A stretch of DNA of 64,000 nucleotides. Source: Embiotoca jacksoni. Taxonomy: Eukaryota > Chordata > Actinopteri > Embiotocidae. Positions 50,401-62,410 of this stretch are shown here, piece by piece (position 1 is the first letter of the stretch; each line of letters starts with the position of its first letter). The DNA lies in the NCBI GenBank assembly GCA_022577435.1, contig JAKOON010000003.1, forward strand, positions 6,507,001 to 6,571,000, given 5' to 3'. The translations under genes were made by a program, and so were the position numbers. The notes below the pieces were generated by a model, which saw nothing but the letters and a program-made list of their open reading frames with translations, searched no databases and was not told where the DNA came from.

Positions 50401-51522
50401 TTCCTGTGTAATTGTCCACACAAAGTCACTTGACACCGCTTTGCCCATGTAGTGTATCCCATTTGCCAAAGTTCTGAGTATGAAACTTGTTTGTAAACAC
50501 TTAGTTTGAGCTGTGGCGCTGTGATGCAGTTTTACATTAGGCTGAGAAAGTGAGACTTGAAATGCTGTTTTCTGTCTAATTGCAGACACAAAGTGAAGCC
50601 ACATTGGCCATGTAGTGTATCCCATTTGCTGATGAAGAAATTGTTCGTAAACACTTAGTTTAAGCCGTGGCGCTGTGATGCAGTTTTATATTAGGCTGAG
50701 AAAGTGAGAATTGAAATGTTGTTTTCTGTGTAATTGCAGACACAAAGTGACTTGAAACCACTTTGTCCATGTAGTTTATCCCATTTGCCATAGTACTGAT
50801 GAAGAAATTTGTTCGTAAACACTTAGTTTAAGCCGTGGCACTGTAATGTAGTTTTATGCTGTTTTTGAGCTTCTCTCGCTGAGATAAGGCTGTTTTTGAA
50901 ACATTGTGTTTCCTGTGTAATTGTCCACACAAAGTGACTTGAAACCGCTTTGCCCATGTAGTGTATCCCATTTGCCAAAGTTCTGAGGATGAAACTTGTT
51001 TGTAAACACTTAGTTTAAGCCGTGGCGCTGTGATGCAGTTTTACATTAGGCTGAGAAAGTGAGACTTAGAATGCTGTTTTCTGTGTAATTGCAGATACAA
51101 AGTGAAGCCACATTGGCCATGTAGTGTATCCCATTTGCTGATGAAGAAATTGTTCGTAAACACTTAGTTTAAGCCGTGGCGCTGTGATGCAGTTTTATAT
51201 TAGGCTGAGAAAGTGAGAATTGAAATGCTGTTTTCTGTGTAATTGCAGACACAAAGTGACTTGAAGCCACTTTGTCCATGTAGTTTATCCCATTTGCCAT
51301 AGTACTGATGAAGAAATTTGTTCGTAAACACTTAGTTTAAGCCGTGGCACTGTAATGTAGTTTTATGCTGTTTTTGAGCTTCTCTCGCTGGGATAAGGCT
51401 GTTTTTGAAACATTGTGTTTCCTGTGTAATTGTCCACACAAAGTGACTTGAAACCGCTTTGCCCATGTAGTTTATCCCATTTGCCATAGGTCTGAGTATG
51501 AAACTTGTTTGTAAACACTTAG
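47405..51522 (+). repeat. Domain II unit P-Q(short)-Q-U-T-T (4118 bp, 24 monomers)
   Basis: P has a private 1-bp loss near 47563 (TTTAACCGTGG). The first Q (47746-48596) is 851 bp because one A, the TATGATG subtype, is missing. A full Q (48597), U (49635) and two T trimers (50505, 51014) follow. From 48088 to 51013 it matches 44479-47404 at offset 3609. Confidence 0.87.
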
Positions 51523-52902
51523 TTTAAGCCGTGGCGCTGTGATGCAGTTTTACATTAGGCTGAGAAAGTGAGACTTGAAATGCTGTTTTCTGTCTAATTG
51601 CAGACACAAAGTGAAGCCACATTGGCCATGTAGTGTATCCCATTTGCTGTTGAAGAAATTTGTTCAGAAACACTGAGTTTAAGCCGTGGCACTGTAATGC
51701 AGTTTTATGCTGTTTTTGAGCTTCTCTCGCTGAGATAAGGCTGTTTTTGAAACATTGTGTTTCCTGTGAAATTGTCCACACAAAGTGACTTGAAACCGCT
51801 TTGCCCATGTAGTGTATCCCATTTGCCAAAGTTCTGAGTATGAAACTTGTATGTAAACACTTAGTTTAAGCCGTGGCGCTGTGATGCAGTTTTACATTAG
51901 GCTGAGAAAGTGAGACTTGAAATGCTGTTTTCTGTCTAATTGCAGACACAAAGTGAAGCCACATTGGCCATGTAGTGTATCCCATTTGCTGTTGAAGAAA
52001 TTTGTTCAGAAACACTTAATTTAAGCCGTGGCACTGTAATGCAGTTTTATGCTGTTTTTGAGCTTCTCTCGCTGAGATAAGGCTGTTTTTGAAACATTGT
52101 GTTTACTGTGAAATTGTCCACACAAAGTGACTTGAAACCACTTTGTCCATGTAGTTTATCCCATTTGCCATAGAACTGATGAAGAAATTTGTTCGTAAAC
52201 ACTTAATTTAAGCCGTGGCACTGTAATGCAGTTTTATGATGTTTTTGAGCTTCTCTCGCTGAGATAAGGCTGTTTTTGAAACATTGTGTTTACTGTGAAA
52301 TTGTCCACACAAAGTGACTTGAAGCCACTTTGTCCATGTAGTTTATCCCATTTGCCATAGCACTGATGAAGAAATTTGTTCGTAAACACTTAGTTTAAGC
52401 CGTGGCGCTGTGATGCTGTTTTACATTAGGCTGAGAAAGTGAGACTTAAAATGCTGTTTTCTGTGTAATTGCAGATACAAAGTGAAGCCACATTGGCCAT
52501 GTAGTGTATCCCATTTACTGATGAAGAAATTGTTCGTAAACACTTAGTTTAAGCCGTGGCACTGTAATGCAGTTTTACGCTGTTTTTGAGATTCTCTCGC
52601 TGAGATAAGGCTGTTTTTGAAACATTGTGTTTCCTGTGTAATTGTCCACACAAAGTGACTTGACACCGCTTTGCCCATGTAGTGTATCCCATTTGCCAAA
52701 GTTCTGAATATGAAACTTGTTTGTAAACACTTAGTTTAAGCCGTGGCGGTGTGATGCAGTTTTATATTAGGCTGAGAAAGTGAGAATTGAAATGCTGTTT
52801 TCTGTGTAATTGCAGACACAAAGTGATTTGAAGCCACTTTGTCCATGTAGTTTATCCCATTTGCCATAGTACTGATGAAGAAATTTGTTCGTAAACACTT
52901 AG
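51523..52902 (+). repeat. Domain II, last unit: P-Q (1380 bp)
   Basis: P (51523, 51678) is followed by a full Q (51865-52902). This is the end of the 13,434-bp offset match that starts at 36884. The next monomer is an A (52903) where the earlier copy has a B (39469), so the domain II grammar stops here. Confidence 0.85.
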
Positions 52903-54107
52903 TTTAAGCCGTGGCACTGTAATGCAGTTTTATTCTGTTTTTGAGCTTCTCTCGCTGAGATAAGGCTGTTTTTGAAACATTGTGTTTACTGTGAAATTGT
53001 CCACACAAAGTGACTTGAAACCACTTTGTCCATGTAGTTTATCCCATTTGCCATAGAACTGATGAAGAAATTTGTTCGTAAACACGTAATTTAAACCGTG
53101 GCACTGTAATGCAGTTTTATGCTGTTTTTGAGATTCTCTCGCTGAGATAAGGCTGTTTTTGAAACATTGTGTTTACTGTGAAATTGTCCACACAAAGTGA
53201 CTTGAAGCCACTTTGTCCATGTAGTTTATCCCATTTGCCATAGCACTGATGAAGAAATTTGTTCGTAAACACTTAGTTTAAGCCGTGGCGCTGTGATGCT
53301 GTTTTACATTAGGCTGAGAAAGTGAGACTTAAAATGCTGTTTTCTGTGTAATTGCAGATACAAAGTGAAGCCACATTGGCCATGTAGTGTATCCCATTTA
53401 CTGATGAAGAAATTGTTCGTAAACACTTAGTTTAAGCCGTGGCACTGTAATGCAGTTTTACGCTGTTTTTGAGATTATCTCGCTGAGATAAGGCTGTTTT
53501 TGAAACATTGTGTTTCCTGTGTAATTGTCCACACAAAGTCACTTGACACCGCTTTGCCCATGTAGTGTATCCCATTTGCCAAAGTTCTGAATATGAAACT
53601 TGTTTGTAAACACTTAGTTTAAGCCGTGGCGCTGTGATGCAGTTTTACATTAGGCTGAGAAAGTGAGACTTAGAATGCTGTTTTCTGTGTAATTGCAGAT
53701 ACAAAGTGAAGCCACATTGGCCATGTAGTGTATCCCATTTGCTGATGAAGAAATTGTTCGTAAACACTTAGTTTAAGCCGTGGCGCTGTGATGCAGTTTT
53801 ATATTAGGCTGAGAAAGTGAGAATTGAAATGCTGTTTTCTGTGTAATTGCAGACACAAAGTGACTTGAAGCCACTTTGTCCATGTAGTTTATCCCATTTG
53901 CCATAGTACTGATGAAGAAATTTGTTCGTAAACACTTAGTTTAAGCCGTGGCGGTGTGATGCAGTTTTATATTAGGCTGAGAAAGTGAGAATTGAAATGC
54001 TGTTTTCTGTGTAATTGCAGACACAAAGTGACTTGAAGCCACTTTGTCCATGTAGTTTATCCCATTTGCCATAGGTCTGAGTATGAAACTTGTTTGTAAA
54101 CACTTAG
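52903..54107 (+). repeat. Mosaic block with two adjacent C monomers (1205 bp)
   Basis: The order is A (52903, TTTATTCTG), A (53090, preceded by CACGTAATTT and followed by AAACCGTGG), B (53277), A (53431, GATTATCTC), B (53618), C (53772), C (53940). The first five resemble U with its first B replaced by an A. The adjacent C pair is the only one I found; the second has the GCGGTGTG mark of the C in Q and ends in CATAGGTCTGAGTATG, unlike other C monomers. Confidence 0.8.
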
Positions 54108-55984
54108 TTTAAGCCGTGGCGCTGTGATGCAGTTTTACATTAGGCTGAGAAAGTGAGACTTGAAATGGTGTTTTCTCTCTAATTGCAGACACAAAGTGAA
54201 GCCACGTTGGCCATGTAGTGTATCCCATTTGCTGTTGAAGAAATTTGTTCAGAAACACTTAGTTTAAGCCGTGGAACTGTAATGCAGTTTTATGCTGTTT
54301 TTGAGCTTCTCTCGCTGAGATAAGGCTGTTTTTGAAACATTGTGATTCCTGTGAAATTGTCCACACAAAGTGACTTGAAACCACTTTGTCCATGTACTTT
54401 ATCCCATTTGCCATAGTACTGATGAAGAAATTTGTTCGTAAACACTTAGTTTAAGACGTGGCACTGTAATGCAGTTTTACATTAGGCTGAGAAAGTGAGA
54501 CTTGAAATGCTGTTTTCTGTGTAATTGCAGATACAAAGTGAAGCCACATTGGCCATGTAGTGTATCCCATTTGTTGTTGAAGAAATTTGTTCAGAAACAC
54601 TGAGTTTAAGTCGTGGCACTGTAATGCAGTTTTATGCTGTTTTTGAGCTTCTCTCGCTGAGATAAGGCTGCTTTTGAAACATTGTGTTTCCTGTGAAATT
54701 GTCCACACAAAGTGACTTGTAGCCACTTTGTCCATGTAGTTTATCCCATTTGCCATAGTACTGATGAAGAAATTTGTTCGTAAACACTTAGTTTAAGCCG
54801 TGGCGCTGTGATGCAGTTTTATATTAGGCTGAGAAAGTGAGAATTGAAATGCTGTTTTCTGTGTAATTGCAGACACAAAGTGACTTGAAGCCACTTTGTC
54901 CATGTAGTTTATCCCATTTGCCATAGTACTGATGAAGAAATTTGTTCGTAAACACTTAGTTTAAGCCGTGGCACTGTAATGCAGTTTTATGCTGTTTTTG
55001 AGCTTCTCTCGCTGAGATAAGGCTGTTTTTGAAACATTGTGATTCCTGTGAAATTGTCCACACAAAGTGACTTGAAACCACTTTGTCCATGTACTTTATC
55101 CCATTTGCCATAGTACTGATGAAGAAATTTGTTCGTAAACACTTAGTTTAAGACGTGGCACTGTAATGCAGTTTTACATTAGGCTGAGAAAGTGAGACTT
55201 GAAATGCTGTTTTCTGTGTAATTGCAGATACAAAGTGAAGCCACATTGGCCATGTAGTGTATCCCATTTGTTGATGAAGAAATTGTTCGTAAACACTTAG
55301 TTTAAGCCGTGGCACTGTAATGCATTTTTATGTTATTTTTGAGCTTCTCTCGCTGGGATAAGGCTGTTTTTGAAACATTGTGTTTCCTGCGTAATTGTCC
55401 ACACAAAGTGACTTGAAACCGCTTTGCCCATGTAGTTTATCCCATTTGCCATAGGTCTGAGTATGAAACTTGTTTGTAAACACTTAGTTTAAGCCGTGGC
55501 GCTGTGATGCAGTTTTACATTAGGCTGAGAAAGTGAGACTTGAAATGCTGTTTTCTGTCCAATTGCAGACACAAAGTGAAGCCACATTGGCCATGTAGTG
55601 TATCCCATTTGCTGTTGAAGAAATTTGTTCAGAAACACTGAGTTTAAGTCGTGGCACTGTAATGCAGTTTTATGCTGTTTTTGAGTTTCTCTTGCTGAGA
55701 TAAGGCTGCTTTTGAAACATTGTGTTTACTGTGAAAATTTCCACACAAAGTGACTTGAAGCCACTTTGTCCATGTAGTTTATCCCATTTGCCATAGTACT
55801 GATGAAGAAATTTGTTCGTAAACACTTAGTTTAAGCCGTGGCGCTGTGATGCACTTTTACATTAGGCAGAGAAAGTGAGACTTGAAATGCTGTTTTCTGT
55901 CTAATTGCAGACACAAAGTGAAGCCACATTGGCCATGTAGTGTATCCCATTTGCTGATGAAGAAATTTGTTTGTAAACACTTAG
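54108..55984 (+). repeat. Mosaic block with a 697-bp internal duplication (1877 bp)
   Basis: The order is B (54108), A (54263), B (54450), A (54605), C (54792), A (54960), B (55147), A (55301), B (55488), A (55643), B (55830). The A-B pairs at 54263 and 54960 repeat at 697 bp and share TGTGATTCC, GTACTTTATCCC and AGACGTGGCACTG. The B monomers at 54450 and 55147 have the A-type left edge GCACTGTAATG followed by B sequence. Private changes are frequent (GTGTTTTCTCTC near 54168, CACGTTGG near 54204, GCTGCTTTTG near 54669, GAAAATTTCC near 55734). Confidence 0.8.
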
Positions 55985-57365
55985 TTTAAGCCGTGGCACT
56001 GTAATGCAGTTTCATGCTGTTTTTGAGCTTCTCTCGCTGAGATAAGGCTGTTTTTGAAACATTGTATTTCCTGTGAAATTGTCCACACAAAGTGACTTGA
56101 AACCACTTTGTCCATGTAGTGTATCCCATTTGCCAAAGTTCTGACTATGAAACTTGTTTGTGAAACACTTAGTTTAAGCTGTGGCGCTGTGATGCAGTTT
56201 TACATTAGGCTGAGAAAGTGAGACTTAAAATGCTGTTTTCTGTGTAATTGCAGATACAAAGTCAAGCCACATTGGCCATGTAGTGTATCCCATTTGCTGA
56301 TGAAGAAATTTTTCGTAAACACTTAGTTTAAGCCGTGGCACTGTAATGCATTTTCATGTTATTTTTGAGCTTCTCTCGCTGAGATAAGGCTGTTTTTGAA
56401 ACATTGTGTTTCCTGTGAAATTGTCCACACAAAGTGACTTGAAACCACTTTGTCCATGTAGTGTATCCCATTTGCCATAGGTCTGAGTATGAAACTTGTT
56501 TGTAAACACTTAGTTTAAGCCGTCGCCCTGTGATGCAGTTTTACATTAGGCTGAGAAAGTGAGACTTGAAATGCTGTTTTCTGTCAAATTGCAGACACAA
56601 AGTGAAGCCTAATTGGCCATGTAGTGTATCCCATTTGCTGTTGAAGAAATTTGTTCAGAAACACTGAGTTTAAGCCGTGGCACTGTAATGCAGTTTTATG
56701 CTGTTTTTGAGCTTCTCTCGCTGAGATAAGGCTGTTTTTGAAACATTGTGTTTCCTGTGAAATTGTCCACACAAAGTGACTTGAAGCCACTTTGTCCATG
56801 TAGTTTATCCCATTTGCCATAGTACTGATTAAGAAATTTGTTCGTAAACACTTAGTTTAAGCCGTGGCGCTGTGATGCAGTTTTATATTAGGCTGAGAAA
56901 GTGAGAATTGAAATGCTGTTTTCTGTGTAATTGCAGACACAAAGTGACTTGAAGCAACTTTGTCCATGTAGTTTATCCCATTTGCCATAGTACTGATGAA
57001 GAAATTTGTTCGTAAACACTTAGTTTAAGCCGTGGCACTGTAATGCAGTTTCATGCTGTTTTTGAGCTTCTCTCGCTGAGATAAGGCTGTTTTTGAAACA
57101 TTGTATTTCCTGTGAAATTGTCCACACAAAGTGACTTGAAACCACTTTGTCCATGTAGTGTATCCCATTTGCCATAGTACTGATGAAGAAACTTGTTTGT
57201 AAACACTTAGTTTAAGCCGTGGCGCTGTGATGCAGTTTTACATTAGGCTGAGAAAGTGAGACTTGAAATGCTGTTTTCTGTCTAATTGCAGACACAAAGT
57301 GAAGCCACATTGGCCATGTAGTGTATCCCATTTGCTGATGAAGAAATTTGTTCGTAAACACTTAG
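55985..57365 (+). repeat. Mosaic block with domain I monomer order (1381 bp)
   Basis: The order is A (55985, TTTCATG type), B (56173, GTCAAGCC), A (56327, GCATTTTCATG), B (56514, GCCGTCGCCC), A (56669, CACTGAG edge), C (56856), A (57024, TTTCATG) and B (57211). These are the domain I subtypes in domain I order, with the Z dimer running directly into Y and no X. The CpG cluster GTCGCG has become GTCGCC. The A at 57024 ends in CATAGTACTGATGAAG instead of the usual CCAAAGTTCTG. Confidence 0.8.
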
Positions 57366-58934
57366 TTTAAGCCGTGGCACTGTAATGCAGTTTTACGCTG
57401 TTTTTGAGCTTCTCTCGCTGAGATAAGGCTGTTTTTGAAACATTGTGTTTCCTGTGAAATTGTCCACACAAAGTGACTTGAAGCCACTTTGTCCATGTCG
57501 TTTATCCCATTTACCATAGTACTGATGAAGAAATTTGTTCGTAAACACTTAGTTTAAGCCGTGGCGCTGTGATGCAGTTTTACATTAGGCTGAGAAAGTG
57601 AGACTTGAAATGCTGTTTTCTGTCTAATTGCAGACACAAAGTGAAGCCACATTGGCCATGTAGTGTATCCCATTTGCTGTTGAAGAAATTTGTTAAGAAA
57701 CACTTAGTTTAAGCCGTGGAACTGTAATGCAGTTTTATTCTGTTTTTGAGCTTCTCTCGCTGAGATAAGGCTGTTTTTGAAACATTGTGTTTCCTGTGAA
57801 ATTGTCCACACAAAGTGACTTGAAACCACTTTGTCCATGTAGTTTATCCCATTTGCCATAGTGCTGATGAAGAAATTTGTTCGTAAACACTTAGTTTAAG
57901 CCGTGGCGCTGTGATGCAGTTTTATATTAGGATGAGAAAGTGAGAATTGAAATGCTGTTTTCTGTGTAATTGCAGACACAAAGTGACTTTAAGCCACTTT
58001 GTCCATGTAGTTTATCCCATTTGCCATGGTACTGATGAAGAAATTTGTTCGTAAACACTTAATTTAAGCCGTGGCACTGTAATGTAGTTTTATTCTGTTT
58101 TTGAGCTTCTCTTGCTGAGATAAGGCTGTTTTTGAAACATTGTGTTTCCTGTGAAATTGTCCACACAAAGTGACTTGAAACCGCTTTGCCCATGTAGTGT
58201 ATCCCATTTGCCAAAGTTCTGACTATGAAACTTGTTTGTGAAACACTTAGTTTAAGCCGTGGCGCTGTGATGCAGTTTTACATTAGGCTGAGAAAGTGAG
58301 ACTTGAAATGCTGTTTTCTGTCAAATTGCAGACACAAAGTGAAGCCACATTGGCCATGTAGTGTATCCCATTTGCTGTTGAAGAAATTTGTTCAGAAACA
58401 CTGAGTTTAAGCCGTGGCACTGTAATGCAGTTTTATGCTGTTTTTGAGCTTCTCTCGCTGAGATAAGGCTGTTTTTGAAACATTGTGTTTCCTGTGAAAT
58501 TGTCCACACAAAGTGACTTGAAGCCACTTTGTCCATGTAGTTTATCCCATTTGCCATAGTACTGATGAAGAAATTTGTTCGTAAACACTTGATTTAAGCC
58601 GTGGCACTGTAATGCAGTTTTATGCTGTTTTTGAGCTTCTCTCGCTGAGATAAGGCTGTTTTTGAAACATTGTGTTTCCTGTGAAATTGTCCACACAAAG
58701 TGACTTGAAGCCACTTTGTCCATGTAGTTTATCCCATTTGCCATAGTACTGATGAAGAAATTTGTTCGTAAACACTTAGTTTAAGCCGTGGCGCTGTGAT
58801 GCAGTTTTACATTAGGCTGAGAAAGTGAGACTTGAAATGCTGTTTTCTGTCTAATTGCAGACACAAAGTGAAGCCACATTGGCCATGTAGTGTATCCCGT
58901 TTGCTGATGAAGAAATTTGTTCGTAAACACTTAG
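57366..58934 (+). repeat. Domain III module M, first copy (1569 bp)
   Basis: The order is A B A C A B A A B. The A at 57708 has GGAACTG, TTTATTCTG and TTGTTAAGAAACAC on its left edge. The C at 57895 has TATTAGGATGAG and GACTTTAAGCC. The A at 58063 has CTCTTGCTG, a CpG loss. The first five monomers repeat at 58935, 60842 and 62411. Confidence 0.85.
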
Positions 58935-60841
58935 TTTAAGCCGTGGCACTGTAATGCAGTTTTACGCTGTTTTTGAGCTTCTCTCGCTGAGATAAGGCTG
59001 TTTTTGAAACATTGTGTTTCCTGTGAAATTGTCCACACAAAGTGACTTGAAGCCACTTTGTCCATGTCGTTTATCCCATTTACCATAGTACTGATGAAGA
59101 AATTTGTTCGTAAACACTTAGTTTAAGCCGTGGCGCTGTGATGCAGTTTTACATTAGGCTGAGAAAGTGAGACTTGAAATGCTGTTTTCTGTCTAATTGC
59201 AGACACAAAGTGAAGCCACATTGGCCATGTAGTGTATCCCATTTGCTGTTGAAGAAATTTGTTAAGAAACACTTAGTTTAAGCCGTGGAACTGTAATGCA
59301 GTTTTATTCTGTTTTTGAGCTTCTCTCGCTGAGATAAGGCTGTTTTTGAAACATTGTGTTTCCTGTGAAATTGTCCACACAAAGTGACTTGAAACCACTT
59401 TGTCCATGTAGTTTATCCCATTTGCCATAGTGCTGATGAAGAAATTTGTTCGTAAACACTTAGTTTAAGCCGTGGCGCTGTGATGCAGTTTTATATTAGG
59501 ATGAGAAAGTGAGAATTGAAATGCTGTTTTCTGTGTAATTGCAGACACAAAGTGACTTTAAGCCACTTTGTCCATGTAGTTTATCCCATTTGCCATGGTA
59601 CTGATGAAGAAATTTGTTCGTAAACACTTAATTTAAGCCGTGGCACTGTAATGTAGTTTTATTCTGTTTTTGAGCTTCTCTTGCTGAGATAAGGCTGTTT
59701 TTGAAACATTGTGTTTCCTGTGAAATTGTCCACACAAAGTGACTTGAAACCGCTTTGCCCATGTAGTGTATCCCATTTGCCAAAGTTCTGAGTATGAAAC
59801 TTGTTTGTAAACACTTAGTTTAAGCCGTGGCGCTGTGATGCAGTTTTACATTAGGCTGAGAAAGTGAGACTTAGAATGCTGTTTTCTGCGTAATTGCAGA
59901 TACAAAGTGAAGCCACATTGGCCATGTAGTGTATCCCATTTATTGATGAAGAAATTGTTCGTAAACACTTAGTTTAAGCCGTGGAACTGTAATGCAGTTT
60001 TATTCTGTTTTTGAGCTTCTCTCGCTGAGATAAGGCTGTTTTTGAAACATTGTGTTTCCTGTGAAATTGTCCACACAAAGTGACTTGAAACCACTTTGTC
60101 CATGTAGTTTATCCCATTTGCCATAGTGCTGATTAAGAAATTTGTTCGTAAACACTTAAGTTAAGCCGTGGCACTGTAATGCAGTTTTATGCTGTTTTTG
60201 AACTTCTCTCGCTGAGATAAGGCTGTTTTTGAAACATTGTGTTTACTGTGAAATTGTCCACACAAAGTGACTTGAAGCCACTTTGTCCATGCAGTTTATC
60301 CCATTTGCCATAGTACTGATGAAGAAATTTGTTCGTAAACACTTAGTTTAAGCCGTGGCGCTGTGATGCAGTTTTACATTAGGCTGAGAAAGTGAGACTT
60401 AAAATGCTGTTTTCTGTGTAATTGCAGATACAAAGTGAAGCCACATTGGCCATGTAGTGTATCCCATTTACTGATGAAGAAATTGTTCGTAAACACTTAG
60501 TTTAAGCCGTGGCACTGTAATGCAGTTTTACGCTGTTTTTGAGCTTCTCTCGCTGAGATAAGGCTGTTTTTGAAACATTGTGTTTCCTGTGTAATTGTCC
60601 ACACAAAGTGACTTGAAACCGCTTTGCCCATGTAGTTTATCCCATTTGCCAAAGTTCTGAGTATGAAACTTGTTTGTAAACACTTAGTTTAAGCCGTGGC
60701 GCTGTGATGCAGTTTTACATTAGGCTGAGAAAGTGAGACTTAGAATGCTGTTTTCTGTGTAATTGCAGATACAACGTGAAGCCACATTGGCCATGTAGTG
60801 TATCCCATTTACTGATGAAGAAATTGTTCGTAAACATTTAG
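58935..60841 (+). repeat. Domain III module N, first copy (1907 bp)
   Basis: The first five monomers (58935, 59122, 59277, 59464, 59632) match module M at offset 1569. Then come B (59819), A (59973), A (60160), B (60347), A (60501) and B (60688). The A at 60160 has an altered left edge CTTAAGTTAAGCC in place of the TTTAAGC landmark, and TTTGAACTTCTC. GTCCATGCAG near 60289 is shared with the copy near 63587. Confidence 0.84.
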
Positions 60842-62410
60842 TTTAAGCCGTGGCACTGTAATGCAGTTTTACGCTGTTTTTGAGCTTCTCTCGCTGAGAT
60901 AAGGCTGTTTTTGAAACATTGTGTTTCCTGTGAAATTGTCCACACAAAGTGACTTGAAGCCACTTTGTCCATGTCGTTTATCCCATTTACCATAGTACTG
61001 ATGAAGAAATTTGTTCGTAAACACTTAGTTTAAGCCGTGGCGCTGTGATGCAGTTTTACATTAGGCTGAGAAAGTGAGACTTGAAATGCTGTTTTCTGTC
61101 TAATTGCAGACACAAAGTGAAGCCACATTGGCCATGTAGTGTATCCCATTTGCTGTTGAAGAAATTTGTTAAGAAACACTTAGTTTAAGCCGTGGAACTG
61201 TAATGCAGTTTTATTCTGTTTTTGAGCTTCTCTCGCTGAGATAAGGCTGTTTTTGAAACATTGTGTTTCCTGTGAAATTGTCCACACAAAGTGACTTGAA
61301 ACCACTTTGTCCATGTAGTTTATCCCATTTGCCATAGTGCTGATGAAGAAATTTGTTCGTAAACACTTAGTTTAAGCCGTGGCGCTGTGATGCAGTTTTA
61401 TATTAGGATGAGAAAGTGAGAATTGAAATGCTGTTTTCTGTGTAATTGCAGACACAAAGTGACTTTAAGCCACTTTGTCCATGTAGTTTATCCCATTTGC
61501 CATGGTACTGATGAAGAAATTTGTTCGTAAACACTTAATTTAAGCCGTGGCACTGTAATGTAGTTTTATTCTGTTTTTGAGCTTCTCTTGCTGAGATAAG
61601 GCTGTTTTTGAAACATTGTGTTTCCTGTGAAATTGTCCACACAAAGTGACTTGAAACCGCTTTGCCCATGTAGTGTATCCCATTTGCCAAAGTTCTGACT
61701 ATGAAACTTGTTTGTGAAACACTTAGTTTAAGCCGTGGCGCTGTGATGCAGTTTTACATTAGGCTGAGAAAGTGAGACTTGAAATGCTGTTTTCTGTCAA
61801 ATTGCAGACACAAAGTGAAGCCACATTGGCCATGTAGTGTATCCCATTTGCTGTTGAAGAAATTTGTTCAGAAACACTGAGTTTAAGCCGTGGCACTGTA
61901 ATGCAGTTTTATGCTGTTTTTGAGCTTCTCTCGCTGAGATAAGGCTGTTTTTGAAACATTGTGTTTCCTGTGAAATTGTCCACACAAAGTGACTTGAAGC
62001 CACTTTGTCCATGTAGTTTATCCCATTTGCCATAGTACTGATGAAGAAATTTGTTCGTAAACACTTGATTTAAGCCGTGGCACTGTAATGCAGTTTTATG
62101 CTGTTTTTGAGCTTCTCTCGCTGAGATAAGGCTGTTTTTGAAACATTGTGTTTCCTGTGAAATTGTCCACACAAAGTGACTTGAAGCCACTTTGTCCATG
62201 TAGTTTATCCCATTTGCCATAGTACTGATGAAGAAATTTGTTCGTAAACACTTAGTTTAAGCCGTGGCGCTGTGATGCAGTTTTACATTAGGCTGAGAAA
62301 GTGAGACTTGAAATGCTGTTTTCTGTCTAATTGCAGACACAAAGTGAAGCCACATTGGCCATGTAGTGTATCCCATTTGCTGATGAAGAAATTTGTTCGT
62401 AAACACTTAG
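60842..62410 (+). repeat. Domain III module M, second copy (1569 bp)
   Basis: Every monomer start equals the first M copy plus 3476. The module's marks (GGAACTG, TATTAGGATGAG, CTCTTGCTG) are all kept. AAACATTTAG near 60835, just left of the module, is a private change. M plus N gives a 3476-bp unit. Confidence 0.85.

Noticed and set aside
58433..58744. Overlapping minus-strand frames (also 61909-62220) of 78 and 103 codons
   Set aside because: Two frames open over the same bases in different phases translate the same repeat twice; this is low-stop repetitive sequence, not overlapping genes.
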